Shown: in pieces, positions 22,037 through 33,697 of the stretch
How the letters are laid out: every line of letters begins with the position of its first letter
How positions within the stretch are numbered: the first letter of the stretch is position 1
NCBI GenBank assembly: GCA_015698045.1
Contig: BLAL01000246.1
Coordinates: forward strand, 1,798,001-1,862,000
DNA: 64,000 nt
Source: Rhizophagus clarus
Lineage: Eukaryota; Glomeromycota; Glomeromycetes; Glomerales; Glomeraceae
Reading direction: 5' to 3'
The notes under the pieces: generated by a model
What the model saw: the letters and a program-made list of their open reading frames with translations, nothing else
Told to the model about the DNA's origin: nothing
Databases searched by the model: none
Made by a program: the position numbers and the translations under genes

Positions 22037-23587
22037 TTAGTCTTCTCTTTCCATCAATTTTTCTGAAAGATAATGGAAATTCAATAAAATATCGCTACGT
22101 TTCTTTTTTATAGTAATATGTTTATATTCCTCTGTTGAATGAGCTCCTCCAGAACTGCCAATATTAATCTCCAAAGAACTCTGAGGATCCTCATATTTAA
22201 TGTTTTCAAAATCTTTGACTTCAGGAGAGAATATGATTGACACTAACGAAAAATCAAGGTGTTGTGTGCTTTTATAAAAACTATCAAACTCTTCCATGAA
22301 TAATTCAGTTATTATCTTTTTAATCTTATAATTTGGTGGCAAAATTGCCATTTCTGTTTCTTCCAAATTACACATTTCTGCCACCTGCATGAATTCTAAT
22401 CTTTTTAAATTTTTTAAATTAGAAAGCCATGGTAACGTCAACTTAGTTTTCCCAGAAATAGATAAGATTTCAATTTTATTGCAATATGTTTCTAAAACCT
22501 CAGCGATTTCACGGGAAACATCATCAATATCTAATTCAATTAGAGTATCCCCTGCTTTTTGTAATATTAACATAATAATATGGGGTGAAAATTGATTCAG
22601 AGATAATTCTAATTTTCTTAGATTCATAAATTTTGACTTAGGATCCATACTATGTAAGCCTTTACAGTAACCCATACCTAATAATTCTAATTTATTACAT
22701 TTTTCAAAATAATTAAATGACATTCCACCAAAATTTACATTATCGACATTCAAATGAACCAATGAATTAGCATGAGATTTCAGAGATGATATAATTATAT
22801 CTTTGGCAGGTAAAAAATTATCCTCACTTCCTATTAAATTAAAACCTTTCAAACTTTTTTGAGATTGTATAAAGGAAACGATTTCCATAGAAGATTGAGA
22901 GATTAAATCATTATTATCACTTGTTTCATCAACAAAAAAACAGACTTCCTCGAGATTTTGAAAGACACTTTTAAGCTCACGGAGAAACTTTCTAACTTTG
23001 TTTAAAAATTTTATATCTCTCAATGAAGGAAAAGATATTGAAAGATTTTTTATATTTGAAATCTTTGCATTCTCACCCGAAAAGACATTCTTAATATTCC
23101 AACAATTTTCAATTTCAAGTTCAATTGCTAATGATTCTAAAACACTTTTTTCGGCAAACATCTTGAACAGATAAAATTCTAATCTTTTAGTAAGATGATC
23201 TCTCCTATTATCCTCACATCCATATTTATTATCAAACCAATGTTTTACAGCTTTATTCAAGGATTTGAAAGAAAATTCTTTTAAGAATCTTTCATACTTA
23301 AAGAGTGGAGGTGATTTAGTCAAAAAACCCTCAGAACAAAGTATGCTACGGTCATTATCATTTTGCCAACCATGAAAACGATTTATTAAACAAGAAATAT
23401 ATGTTGATATAAATATATGGGATTTCGCTTCTCTTTGAAAGGTAGTTCTCCAAAGAAAAGGTACCGCAATAATACAAAATCGTCTATTTACGTATAGACA
23501 AGAATATAATGTATTTTCATAAACATCATTTTCTTTTAAAAGTTTCAATATTTCATATAAAATATCGTCTGTCAAAACGCTGGACAT
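22037..23587 (-). CDS. F-box protein with LRR-like C-terminal part (516 aa)
   Basis: An intronless frame. The Met at 23587 was chosen because the F-box begins right after it ('SSVLTDDILYEILKLL' then 'LYSCLYVNRRFCIIAVPFLW', residues about 3-46). Twenty-six extra in-frame residues lie upstream up to 23665 but look unlike the family. The F-box would bind Skp1 in an SCF ubiquitin ligase. The remaining ~460 residues show repeated Leu/Ile/Asn-spaced segments ('LSISFPSLRDIKFLNKV', 'HLNVDNVNFGG', 'LELLGMGYCKGLHSMD', 'LRKLELSLNQFSP', 'LKRLEFMQ'). This is an irregular LRR-like solenoid that would recognise the target. Such single-exon F-box/LRR genes form very large families in arbuscular mycorrhizal fungi. 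The target is unknown. Confidence 0.85.
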   Translation of the reverse strand: MSSVLTDDILYEILKLLKENDVYENTLYSCLYVNRRFCIIAVPFLWRTTFQREAKSHIFISTYISCLINRFHGWQNDNDRSILCSEGFLTKSPPLFKYERFLKEFSFKSLNKAVKHWFDNKYGCEDNRRDHLTKRLEFYLFKMFAEKSVLESLAIELEIENCWNIKNVFSGENAKISNIKNLSISFPSLRDIKFLNKVRKFLRELKSVFQNLEEVCFFVDETSDNNDLISQSSMEIVSFIQSQKSLKGFNLIGSEDNFLPAKDIIISSLKSHANSLVHLNVDNVNFGGMSFNYFEKCNKLELLGMGYCKGLHSMDPKSKFMNLRKLELSLNQFSPHIIMLILQKAGDTLIELDIDDVSREIAEVLETYCNKIEILSISGKTKLTLPWLSNLKNLKRLEFMQVAEMCNLEETEMAILPPNYKIKKIITELFMEEFDSFYKSTQHLDFSLVSIIFSPEVKDFENIKYEDPQSSLEINIGSSGGAHSTEEYKHITIKKKRSDILLNFHYLSEKLMERED

Positions 23588-24369
23588 TTTTCTAAAAAGT
23601 TTTGTTATACATTCAGAAACGGATAAGAAACGAGAAACTGAAATATAAAGATAAGTGTTTGTCAAATGAAAGATATATGGAAATATAAAAATGAAATTTT
23701 CAATTCAATCAATGAATACAAAAAAGAATGTCTAAGAAAGAAAATGAACATTAAAAAAGGGAATTGTACAATGATTATGCGGGACTGGCAAATTGTATGC
23801 AATCACGTGGATAGGGCGTTACTGTTTGGTATGACAGAAACACGTCCATTAATCTTTTTGAAAAAATTTTCGCAAGGAAAAAAAAAACGAACAGCTTCTT
23901 AAAAACTTTGGATAGATGGATTAATCATTAATGGATTGAGTGATATTATTATGTAATTACAATGGTGAGATGAAAAAAAAAAAAGATTTTTTGATGATAA
24001 ATTTGGTTAAATAAAAAAAGTCATTCAACTTTATCCAAAATAAGATTAATTTAATTTCTTGTTTATAAACTTGGTTGATGGTGAAAAATTTTATGCTTAC
24101 CTTTTTCAAATGAATATTTTCCCGGGTGAATAAATGAGAATAATTAGAACGAATGAATGAATCGGTTTAACCCTTTTAAATAATCGTAACATCTTTGTGT
24201 GACACAAAAATTTATAAAATAAATAAATCTATTTTTTATTTTTTAAAATATCATTTTTCGTTCTTAAATATAAATCTAAATCTCATTTAAATAAATGTGT
24301 AAGTATACATATATATATAATATACACAGAATGTATAACCTTATCTCAATCCACTATCAGATTATTATA
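23588..24369. other. Intergenic region between the F-box and KCTD-like genes
   Basis: AT-rich, with A-runs near 23970. A 78-residue plus-strand frame at 23666-23902 overlaps the F-box upstream region and has no family features. Nothing else is supportable. Confidence 0.5.
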
Positions 24370-25392
24370 TCAATCACAACTGCCAATTGAATCAGGGGCA
24401 GAAGTAAGACAACAATGATTCAAAACATCATCATGTTCAAAACTATTTTCAACACCGATTTTAACTTTATACATTTGTTGTAAACCTCCCCAACCAAATT
24501 CTTCAACTTTTTTACATTCCCAAGTACAACCTTGTACAGTAGTTGTCATATACCTACCAATTTCTTCACCAAATCTATCCAACATAGCATAACCTAACAC
24601 GGCAAAGCCATCAAAGCCTTTTTGTAATTGAGTTTTAATCGTACTGTTTACACTCGGATATATATTAAAATCTGATATACGTTCATTGCTATGGAATGAA
24701 ATTTCAACTCGAATCTGAAATTGCCTTTTAAAGAAAAATTCTTTTTTAAATTGGGATGAAATCGTTAATAATGTATTGCTTAGTGTAGAAGTGAAGGAAT
24801 CTATTTCAGTTGCAATCATCTTATGACGAAGAGAAAGTAATGAAGGTGACAATGTTGTGGCTGAAAATGATGATGGTGGATATGTTGGAATTTTAAAGTA
24901 TTCTAATTCATCTTCTAATTCTTGAGCCGTAATCGGAATCAATCCAATTGCTAAAATAAAGAAAGAAAGAAAGAAATATTAAGGAGGAGATTGTAAAAAT
25001 ATATATATATATATATTGTTGGAATAAAATTTTACCTTGTTCTATCGTTGGTACCTTTCCCGTTCGATAAAATTGCATTATGTAATGAAATAAGTGACCG
25101 TCACGATCTATAAAGAATTCATTTTTATGATTTGGATCAGCCAATGGATTTTGTTCATCGCTATAGTGGTAAAATATTGATCCAAGCAAAGTTGTTGGAA
25201 AGGAAGTTAAGGTGGACTTAAATGTTTCGTACTGAATTAAATATATTTAAAGAAATGAGAAATCTACTTTTCAATCAAATAATGATGGATTTATAGATTT
25301 TATACCTTAATTCCTCCCACATTTAGGATGATTTTGTTATCTCTTGCGACAAGATTGTTATTATTTTCACTATCGCCGTCGTTTGTCTGCAT
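24370..25392 (-). CDS. KCTD-like BTB/POZ (T1) domain protein, paralogue A (287 aa)
   Basis: Three exons: 25392-25306, 25231-25036 and 24950-24370. The product opens with a polar tail, then 'KIILNVGGIK' + 'YETFKSTLTSFPTTLLGSIF', 'EFFIDRDGHLFHYIMQFYRT' and 'GKVP'. This is the T1/BTB tetramerisation fold of K+ channels and KCTD proteins (residues about 18-95), with no channel pore. In this family the fold assembles oligomers and often serves as a cullin-3 adaptor. The C-terminal ~190 residues hold a conserved 'LGYAMLDRFGEEIGRYM' + 'W' motif shared with the two other copies in this window. Intron positions (phase 0 after GGIK, phase 1 after EQ) are identical in the paralogues. It lies head-to-tail upstream-downstream with paralogue B, 543 bp apart. 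Confidence 0.88.
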
Positions 25393-25935
25393 AGTTTGTT
25401 CTTTTGTGAAAACCAGAGAGAGTTTTTGAATAGACAAGATAGACAAGTTGATTAATTAGTCTAATATAGCATCTCATTATATATTTTTGCGTCACACAAG
25501 CCTCATATACGCCCATATCGATAAAATTGGCTAGATCGCATCGGTAAAGCAGATGTAGAGTTTTTAAGGGAAAAAACCTGATTTTTTTTTTTGTTAACAA
25601 AGAAAAGATGTAAGAACATGTTGTTATAATGCATCATCTGGATAATAGCAGAAATTATTGCGGGAATGCATTTTTAATGAGCGATAAAAAAAGCAAAGTT
25701 CATTTATACGTCTAGAAGTTTCTAGTTTTGCTTATTTACTTAATTATTTATTAAAAAAAAAAATATATATATATTTTTTTTATCTCTTATACATATTATT
25801 TACAATAAATTCAATGTGAATTCATAAATATTTGTACATAATGTGTGATTTTCCTCATTATTTTTCGTTATCGGGTGTTTTGAGTGACAAAAAAATACGA
25901 AATAAAAATTATCCCGTCGAAAAGGGAAATTTTGA
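25393..25935. other. Intergenic region between two tandem KCTD-like genes
   Basis: Short (543 bp), AT-rich, with a (TA)n/T-run near 25751-25780. It should hold the promoter of paralogue A and the 3' end of paralogue B. No gene is supportable. Confidence 0.5.
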
Positions 25936-26992
25936 TTAGTAAATATATTTTAACGAAGTGGACGATAAGCAACTATGTTTAATTATTTCTTCGTATTCGA
26001 AATCATCGCATATTTGTATTCTCACACGATATTTGGAACCTACAGAACCAGTATCAGTACAAACTTCAAGCCAATTAAGATCCCAACATAATCCCGGATA
26101 AGATTCTTCTAAATGTTCACCAATTTTATCGCCAAACCCATTTAATAATACATAAGCTCTTGTACCAAATGCAGGTTTATTTACAACTTCAGCTATTAAT
26201 GGTACAGGAGATTTTCCTATTATCGTTGGTAATACGGTAATCGATGGTTGTATTTGATCTGATGCATAAAACGAGATTTCGAGTGTTATATTAAATCCAA
26301 CACCTTTTGACATTATAAATCTTTTTTGAAAATATATTATAACTCGATTAATCGCTGTTTTTAATGATGTGACGAGTTCATCTAGTTCGGCAGCTATTGT
26401 TCGACTTCTTAATGATAATTTAGCAATTTGATTATTATTGGTACAATTTTTTGGTAAAAAACGTTTTGGTCGCGGTATCATGAAATAATCTAATTCTGCG
26501 TCAAGTTCTTCTTGAGTTATAGGTATCGAGCATTTCACTTTTTTTAAGTTTTAAAAAAAGGAAATTTTAGTAAAAACCACTTGAAATTTCGCGAATCATA
26601 TTTTTTGAACGCGTAATTATATTTACCTTGGTCTGCGGATGGAATTCTTCCATTTCGATAAAATTGTAATATACAATAAAATAATCGTCCATTTCTATCA
26701 ATGTAATATTCATTACCATTTACTGGATGCAATAATGATTTATTTCGTTCTTCAAACATTGTACCGAGCATCGTTTCAGGATATGCCGTTAGCGTTGATC
26801 GAAATGTTTCATACTAAAAAAAAAATTGTTTTTAAACATTGCTGCGCCGCCTTGTGCTACATCTAAAAACTTTTTTTTTAAAAAAAAAAAAAAAAAAAAA
26901 AATTCTTTCGCACGGACACTCACTTTAATTCCGCCAACATTTAATATTATCCGTTCTTTAGCGTTATATTTTACGTTTGACATTCTCGACAT
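25936..26992 (-). CDS. KCTD-like BTB/POZ (T1) domain protein, paralogue B (285 aa)
   Basis: Exons 26992-26924, 26813-26627 and 26537-25936. The T1/BTB domain reads 'RIILNVGGIK' + 'YETFRSTLTAYPETMLGTMF', 'NEYYIDRNGRLFYCILQFYR'. The C-terminal domain carries 'RAYVLLNGFGDKIGEHLEES' + 'YPGLCWDLNW'. Intron 1 contains an A/T homopolymer block (about T8 then A25, 26872-26902), and intron 2 ends in a non-pyrimidine AAAAAAAG acceptor. Splicing is nevertheless fixed by the paralogues. Its tandem position and shared exon plan indicate local duplication with paralogue A. The third copy lies at 47804-48828. Partner and target are unknown. Confidence 0.88.
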
Positions 26993-27292
26993 GGTTTCAA
27001 TTAAAACACAAAAAAAAAAAACACTATTTCAGATAAACAAAAATCGTTGGATAATTTTATAATTTTATCAAAAACAAAAAAAATTTTTTTGTGTATGGAT
27101 GAAACTGTTTTGCTTTCATGGGGGGGGGGGTATTTAAATCAAATTTAATATAGTAAATATAAATTTTTTTTTTTTTTTTTTTTTTTAAATTAAATTAAAT
27201 TAGTAGCGCCAATTGATATAATTATAATTTTTTCTTCCATTATATCCGGTAATTTTATTTATATTATACATAATATATATATAAATGTTGAT

Positions 27293-27595
27293 TCATAAAA
27301 AATAATGAACTTTTTTGTATAATTTCAACTTATTCTGAAAGTAGTTTAACGCACAATGATCTACAGAAGAAATTTTATGATCTCGAGCTTTTTCCTTTGT
27401 GTAATCATCACATTCAACATCATATATTAACAAAGGAAATACATATGCAATGCGACCGATATTCGTATTCATAGTTTTTTTTTTTAGTTTTATTTCTTCT
27501 TTGACTCTTCTAATATGACACGTAAAATTTTCAATCGTCCCAAAATAACAATTCATGGGCTCGATCGAGAATTTGATTGGACTGATCAAGCTCAA
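27293..27595 (-). CDS. Small hypothetical protein or coding remnant (100 aa)
   Basis: The frame is open for 100 codons, with 'CHIRRVKEEIKLKKK' and 'FPLLIYDVECDDYTKEKARD' as its least random-looking parts. There is no signal peptide, membrane segment or known motif, no close homologue in the window and no clear splice partner. It may be chance or the residue of a decayed gene. Confidence 0.2.
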   Translation of the reverse strand: MSLISPIKFSIEPMNCYFGTIENFTCHIRRVKEEIKLKKKTMNTNIGRIAYVFPLLIYDVECDDYTKEKARDHKISSVDHCALNYFQNKLKLYKKVHYFL

Positions 27596-27617
27596 AATCT
27601 AATTGGTCACGGGAATT

Positions 27618-27646
27618 TCAGATTTGGTTAATAAATCTGAAATACC
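27618..27646. repeat. Perfect 11-bp-arm hairpin
   Basis: ATTTCAGATTT, a 7-base loop (ggttaat), then AAATCTGAAAT. The arms continue weakly outward (GGGA.../...CCGGG). It may be a small folded RNA element or the core of a tiny MITE. Function is unknown. Confidence 0.5.
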
Positions 27647-29148
27647 GGGCTAACAAACTTGGTATGACCGCAGTCACGCCAAACCCTTCTTTTGTAGTAC
27701 ATTATATGATAAAAAAAGATGAAACTTTATCAATGAATTACACACAAAAAAGTCATTTGACAAAGTGATCCTCCCTTTTTTATCATTCTGATGAATTTAT
27801 TCTTTTTCTTTTTCTTTTTTGCTTTTGTTTGTGCGTGATTATAGTTTTTTTGCTAACGTAATAAAAATACACAGTTATACCAACTTTTATGGTTTAAAAT
27901 TCTTTTAATTTATTAATTTTTTTTCACATTTCTTTTCGAAAAATATTCTTCAGATTTCCTAATTGGAAAAGTGACTAACTGATAGTGTACGATAATGTAA
28001 AAATCTTACTAATACTTTCCGGGGTAGAATCCTTGGTATTCACTTTTTGCCGCCTTTGATCCATAAATGTAATAATATCAAAGTTTCATCTGTAGGACAA
28101 GTATTTTCAGCCAATGTATATATATATGATAATGTAAGGAGGTTAGTTTCATATTGTTCTTTTAAAGTTTAGTGAGAGGGCTGGAAAAATTCGAAAATTA
28201 AAATATAATAATAAAATTTTAATTTTAATTTTTAAAGGAAATTCTCTATAAGACCATATATATTATTATTGATATAAATAGACATTTAAAGAATCAAAAT
28301 ATGCATGTAATGTAAATTTATGTCGTGAGATTCCTTAATAATAATGAGATTTTAAATGGATAATTTTTTTCTTTCATCATTTGAAATGATGTGAATAAAG
28401 AAATAATGCAATCGACATGGCCGAAAGAAATGTAATTTCATGCAATCCTATATTCTTTTATAACGTAATAACTCGAATATGACGAATTCTATTTTTTTCG
28501 TTTATAATATGATGATCTAAAAAAAAAATATTTTGACACGAGGATTTCTGATTAGTGTACACAGAAATTATTCAATTATTGAAATTCAATCAATTTAACT
28601 AAACTGGTTAAAAAATTTTAGATGAAACAAACAACGAGCTTCTATGTAACATGCGAATTTTCTGCATTTACTGTGGATTATATTATGATTAAAAATTTAA
28701 AAATTTCTCTATTGAATTCAGCCTTTTATGTTTTTTTTTTATATGAAAAAAAAAGGAGGATCACAAATTAATTTTTTACTGAAGACCAAAATAATATTAC
28801 AAATGATTATTTTAGGACATTTTTATATTAATATGTACAGAGATCACATGCACAAAACTTTTTGAGTTGCATTTGCTGTCACCTGCTGTGTCTTCTTTTT
28901 GTGTTATGTTGCCTAACCATTTATATAATAAATACTGTCGTGATCTCCTATATATGCGGGACTAACCGTATACAAATTGAAGATTAATGAAATCATAGGA
29001 CAATTTAAGGTATCAAAGATCTGCATTATCTGCGTTATTACATTATAATCTATCTCTTGAAAATTCCAATCCTTTTTATTTATTTACAAGGATAAATTGT
29101 ACATAAATTAAATTTTTTTTAATCTTTACCTTAATAAATTTGATAAAA

Positions 29149-31618
29149 ATGGTTGAAAATTCAGATTCAAATAAAAGTCATCACAAGAAAACTTTTAAAC
29201 ATCAAGATAATATTCCAAAGTTACCAATACCACCTTTAGAAGATACTATTAAAAGATATCTTTCTGCAATCAAACCTCTTCAGGTAGTAACATATTAATA
29301 TTCATTTTACTTGTTTCTTACATTTATTGACGATTTGATGATTACAAACGAAAAAAAAAACTATTCTTTGTTGCATACCAACTGAGATCCTTTTTGCTTT
29401 TGTCTAGAGAGAAAAAGATCATTTACAAACGATTGCGGTGGCTCAAGAGTTTCTTAAAAAGGATGGTCCTCAACTTCAAGAAAAGTTAATAGATTATGCT
29501 AAAGATAAGTCTAGTTATATTGAAGAATTTTGGGATGATTCTTATCTCAGTTATACCGATCCGGTTGTTTTAAATTTGAATCCATTCTTTGTTTTGGAGG
29601 ATGATCCTACTCCCGCGAGAAATAATCAAGTTATTCGTGCTGCTTCTTTAATTCTTTCTTCCTTAAAATTTATTCATGCCTTAAGAGCAGAAATTCTTGA
29701 ACCTGATTATTTTAGGGGAACTCCTCTTTGTATGTCACAATTTAATCGTTTATTTGGAACTGCTCGTTTACCAACTGGAAATGGATGTACTATGAGTACT
29801 TCTCATGAATCTAGGCATATAGTTGTTTTATGTCGTGGGCAATTTTATTGGTTTGATGTATTGAAGGAGAATAATGAGGTTGGAATTAGTGAAAAAGAAC
29901 TTGTAAACAATCTTAAAGCTATTAAACAGGATGCTTCTGATTTACCAATTGTAGAAGTTGCAAAAAATGCAGTTGGTGTTCTTTCTACTGAAAATCGTAG
30001 AATTTGGGCTGAACTTAGAGATATATTAGAAAAATCTTCGGAAAATAATAGGGATGCGTTGAAAGTACTTGATTCTGCTTTATTTGTAGTTTGTTTAGAT
30101 GAAGTTTCGCCCGTATCTAGCGATGAACTTGCAACCAATATGCTTTGCGGTACATATGATATACAACAAGGTGTACAATGTGGTACTTGTGCCAATCGTT
30201 GGTATGATAAATTGCAAATCATTGTCTGTGAGAATGGTTCAGCCGGTGTAAATTTTGAACATACTGGTAAATTTGTATGATAAAATATTTTACTTTAATT
30301 TATAATATTATTTTATATTTTGATAAAGAATTTAACATTTTTTTTTTTTTTTTATTCATTTTTCTCTTTATAGGTGTTGATGGTCATACTGTTTTACGTT
30401 TTGTTTCGGATATTTATACTGACACTATTTTACGGTTTGCACATAAGATTAATAGTCATGCAACACCTATATTCAATTCGCAACCAACTTCTCGTCACAG
30501 TCACACAAATGGTATAAATATGGACACTACACCGAAAAAACTTGAGTGGAATCTTAAACCTGAAATTCATATTGGTATTAGATTTGCAGAAACAAGGTTA
30601 AGTGATCTTATATTGCAGAATGAAGTTAAAGTTCTTGAGTTTGATAAGTATGGAAAAAGCTTTATTACACACTATAATTTTAGTCCGGATGCTTTTGTTC
30701 AGGTAAAAAGATTTTTTTTTTTTTTTCTAAAGTTTTTATATTTTATATCATTATTTATCATATTCTTTTTTATTTTATTTATAGATGGCTTTTCAAGCTG
30801 CTTATTATGGACTTTATGGTTCAATTGAAAGTACTTATGAACCGGCAATGACAAAAGCTTTCTTTCATGGGCGAACTGAAGCAATTCGTTCTGTTACTAC
30901 AGAATCTGTTGATTTTGTAAAACTTTGGTGGACTGACGCGCCTGGTTCAGAAAAACTTAAAGCTTTACGTACAGCTGTTCAAGCTCATGTACAATTGACA
31001 AAAATGTGCGCAAAAGGTTTAGGGCAAGATAGGCATTTATATGCTTTGCAATGTGTATGGCAAAAAGAGGTTGGCAACTCTAATGTTGAGGAAAAGTTGC
31101 CGACAATATTTAAGGATAACGGTTGGCAAACTTTAAGTACTACAGTAATAAGTACAAGTAATTGTGGTAATCCTTCTTTAAGGTTATTTGGTTTTGGTCC
31201 CGTAGTTGCAGAGGGTTTTGGTATAGGTTATATCATAAAAGACGAAGGAATTGCGGTAAGTTATTAACATGATTTAAATCTTTTTTTTTTTTTTTTTCTT
31301 CTTTTTTTTTTCTGATGACCTTTTCAAAATAACTTTATTGGTTTTTAGTTTTGTGCCTCATCTAAACATAGACAGACGCGCCGTTTCCTCCAAACCCTTG
31401 AGAACTACTTTAATGATGTCCGTTTATTACTTCAGTCAGAAAAACGCATTCCTGATTCAACACGTAATTCATTTGAAGAAGAAAACATTAGCATGTTTTC
31501 AGGATATGGTTATTTTGATGCTGGTGGTGTTGATTCGTTATTCGAGCATCGTTTTGAAGAAAAGAGAGGAGGAATGAAAAAAGTTGGCAGAGCATTGAAG
31601 CCTGTGGATTATTGTTAA
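29149..31618 (+). CDS. Carnitine O-acetyltransferase (687 aa)
   Basis: Five exons, 29149-29283, 29408-30266, 30374-30702, 30785-31255 and 31349-31618, give 687 residues, the usual size of the choline/carnitine acyltransferase family. The enzyme moves acetyl groups between CoA and carnitine, which lets acetyl units cross organelle membranes during growth on fatty acids or acetate. Diagnostic parts are '[20 protein letters not shown]' at the N-terminus, '[19 protein letters not shown]', the catalytic His in '[15 protein letters not shown]' (about residue 330), '[20 protein letters not shown]' (carnitine/CoA-binding) and '[14 protein letters not shown]'. There is no clear mitochondrial presequence and the C-terminus is not SKL, so a cytosolic YAT1/YAT2-like form is more likely than the CAT2 type. 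It converges with acetate kinase. Confidence 0.93.
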
Positions 31619-32304
31619 TTTTGTTAAAACAAACAAATTAAATTATTTGGTAATTATTAAAGTTCATTGTCACCAGTCTTGACCTAATCATAATTGAATA
31701 ATTTAAAAGTTAGGTAAGTTGCCAAAAAAGAATTGGTTAATTATTTATTATATAGTTACTATATTTTAATTTTTTATTAATAATAACAATACACTCAATA
31801 CACTCATTCATTAATATCAAATAAAGAAAAAAATTCATTTCAAATAGTTTTGTTAAAAGACATTTAATTTATTGAAAAAAAACGATATCATAATCATTTG
31901 ATTATTGAACATGTTTTTGGAAGGTGGGAAGTTACAGTAAATTTCAAAAAAAAGAAAAAATAAATAAATATATTTTTTCACTTAAGAGGACCGAATCAAA
32001 AATTGACACCATTGCCATGTTGTAAATTTGAGAATCAAAAAGTGTTACATATCAATGATATCACAATATTTAAAGAACAATTTAAAAGTGGGCTAAGTGG
32101 GCTGTCTTTACTGCTTGCTTTATGACACACGTGAAATTTCAGAAGAATATTGTTCAATATTATACATAATGCACAGCATTGCATGTTCAAATGCTTGTGT
32201 TAGAATTGCAACATTTACAAAACTCATCGTACGTTAATTATAAAGATTACATGATAATGGTGCATAATACAATAACTCCTATAACCCATAATAGAAACTT
32301 CCGT
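31619..32304. other. Convergent intergenic region
   Basis: This is the shared 3' flank of carnitine acetyltransferase and acetate kinase. AT-rich with several AATAAA-like words near 31800-31970. No gene seen. Confidence 0.5.
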
Positions 32305-33697
32305 TCAAATTTTTGAGATTAACTGATTAACCATTTCTTTTTCCTCGTCAGTTTCGATTACTAACAATCTAAAATTCTCAGTTGCTCCACTAGAAATATC
32401 CACAACATCTCTTCCGCTCTTAAAAGACTCTTCAACACTTTTATTCTTCTCTTTATCAACACTCTTAAATCCCAAACATGTAATTTTCTCGACGACTTCT
32501 TCACGTAATTCTTTACTATTTTCTCCAATTCCTCCAGCGAAAATTAATGCACTCACATTACCTTCTAATGCTACAAAATAACTTCCAATATAGTTTACAA
32601 TACGATTAATAAAAATGTCAAAAGTTAATTTTGCTCGTTCTTCATTAATTTTTTCATTCCCATTTGTAGTAGTACCTTGAAATTGCTTTACAATTTCACT
32701 AAAATTCGAGGTTCCACAAAGACCTTTAAATCCTGAATTATGATTTAAAATGGATTCTGCTTCTGTTAAATGAAATTGTTTATCTACTGGATTATGAGAT
32801 TCATCACCCTTGCGTGCTTTTGATGAAAAATGAAATATCGCACATGGATCAATTGAACCAGATCGCGTGCCTCCCGGTAATCCTATTATTTTTGATCAAA
32901 ACCATTAATAATTATTAACTTTTAAATTAAAAATAAAAAAAAAAATTTTATAGTGATTTACCTTCCAAAGGAGTTAATCCCATAGTCGTATCAACGCTTT
33001 TACCACCTTTAATAGCACACATACTAGCTCCACTTCCCAAATGTAAACAAATAAATTTTGAATTATCATCATTCAGATCAATTCCCATATGTTTGGCAGC
33101 AATTTTAGAAATATAAGAATAACTTAAACCATGAAAACCATATTTCCTGATTCTTTTCCGTTTAGCCTCATCGTAGGGCAAAGCATAAGTATAAATATGA
33201 GGTTGTATGGATTGATGAAATAAAGTATCAAAAAATACGTAATTTATTGAATTTGATAATTCTTTTAAGCAAGATTTTAATATTAATACACTAGAATGAT
33301 TATGTAATGGAGCCAATTCTGATAGTGAATCAAGTTTAGAAAGTTCTTGTGTTGGGGATGGATCAGATTTTAAAATTAATGGTTGAGATTCTGTTATACC
33401 ATGAACAACTCTATGAACAATATATTTTATTTGTTCTTTTGAATTTATTATAGTTTCAAGTAAATAAGATAAAATGTGAGAAAATGCTTTTTCATGCGTT
33501 TGAACATTTAATGATTTTGTGGTTTTTGTATCAGATGAAATGATTTTTGCGGTAAATTGTGAAGTTGGAGAAGTTATTTCTGTTATCGATCCTTTTGACA
33601 CTAAATTTATTTCATTTTTTGATTTATCAAAAAGGAACAACTTATATTTTAAACTTGAACTTCCCGCATTAATCGCTAATATGTTTATCTTTGTCAT
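32305..33697 (-). CDS. ackA: Acetate kinase (437 aa)
   Basis: Two exons, 33697-32962 and 32882-32305, give 437 residues. It interconverts acetate + ATP and acetyl-phosphate + ADP. Family landmarks are all present in order: 'ILAINAGSSSLKYKL' (Asn of the first signature), 'VHRVVHG', 'FFDTLFHQS' (catalytic Asp), 'RKYGFHGLSYSYI' (active-site His), 'HLGSGASMCAI', 'DTTMGLTPLEG' + 'LPGGTRSGSIDP' (catalytic Arg) and 'FAGGIGENSKELR' (Glu near the C-terminus). In fungi acetate kinase usually works after phosphoketolase (Xfp) rather than phosphotransacetylase. No phosphoketolase is in this window. The gene has an intron and AT-rich codons like its neighbours, so if it was ever transferred from bacteria it has long been resident. 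Some loop stretches are longer than in bacterial enzymes. Confidence 0.94.

Larger units (their letters stand above)
26993..29148. other. 2.1-kb intergenic region upstream of two divergent genes
   Basis: It contains a run of ten G at 27121-27130, a T-run of about 22 at 27165-27186, and a weak small minus-strand frame at 27293-27595 and a hairpin at 27618-27646 (both listed separately). The rest, up to the carnitine acetyltransferase start, is AT-rich with no gene that I can support. Confidence 0.5.

Noticed and set aside
22037-23665. Longer start for the F-box protein (Met at 23665)
   Set aside because: The F-box motif starts immediately after the Met at 23587. The 26 extra residues do not resemble family N-termini.
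23666-23902. 78-codon plus-strand frame upstream of the F-box gene
   Set aside because: It has no motif, is Lys-rich by composition and has no splice partner. It is probably chance within a promoter region.
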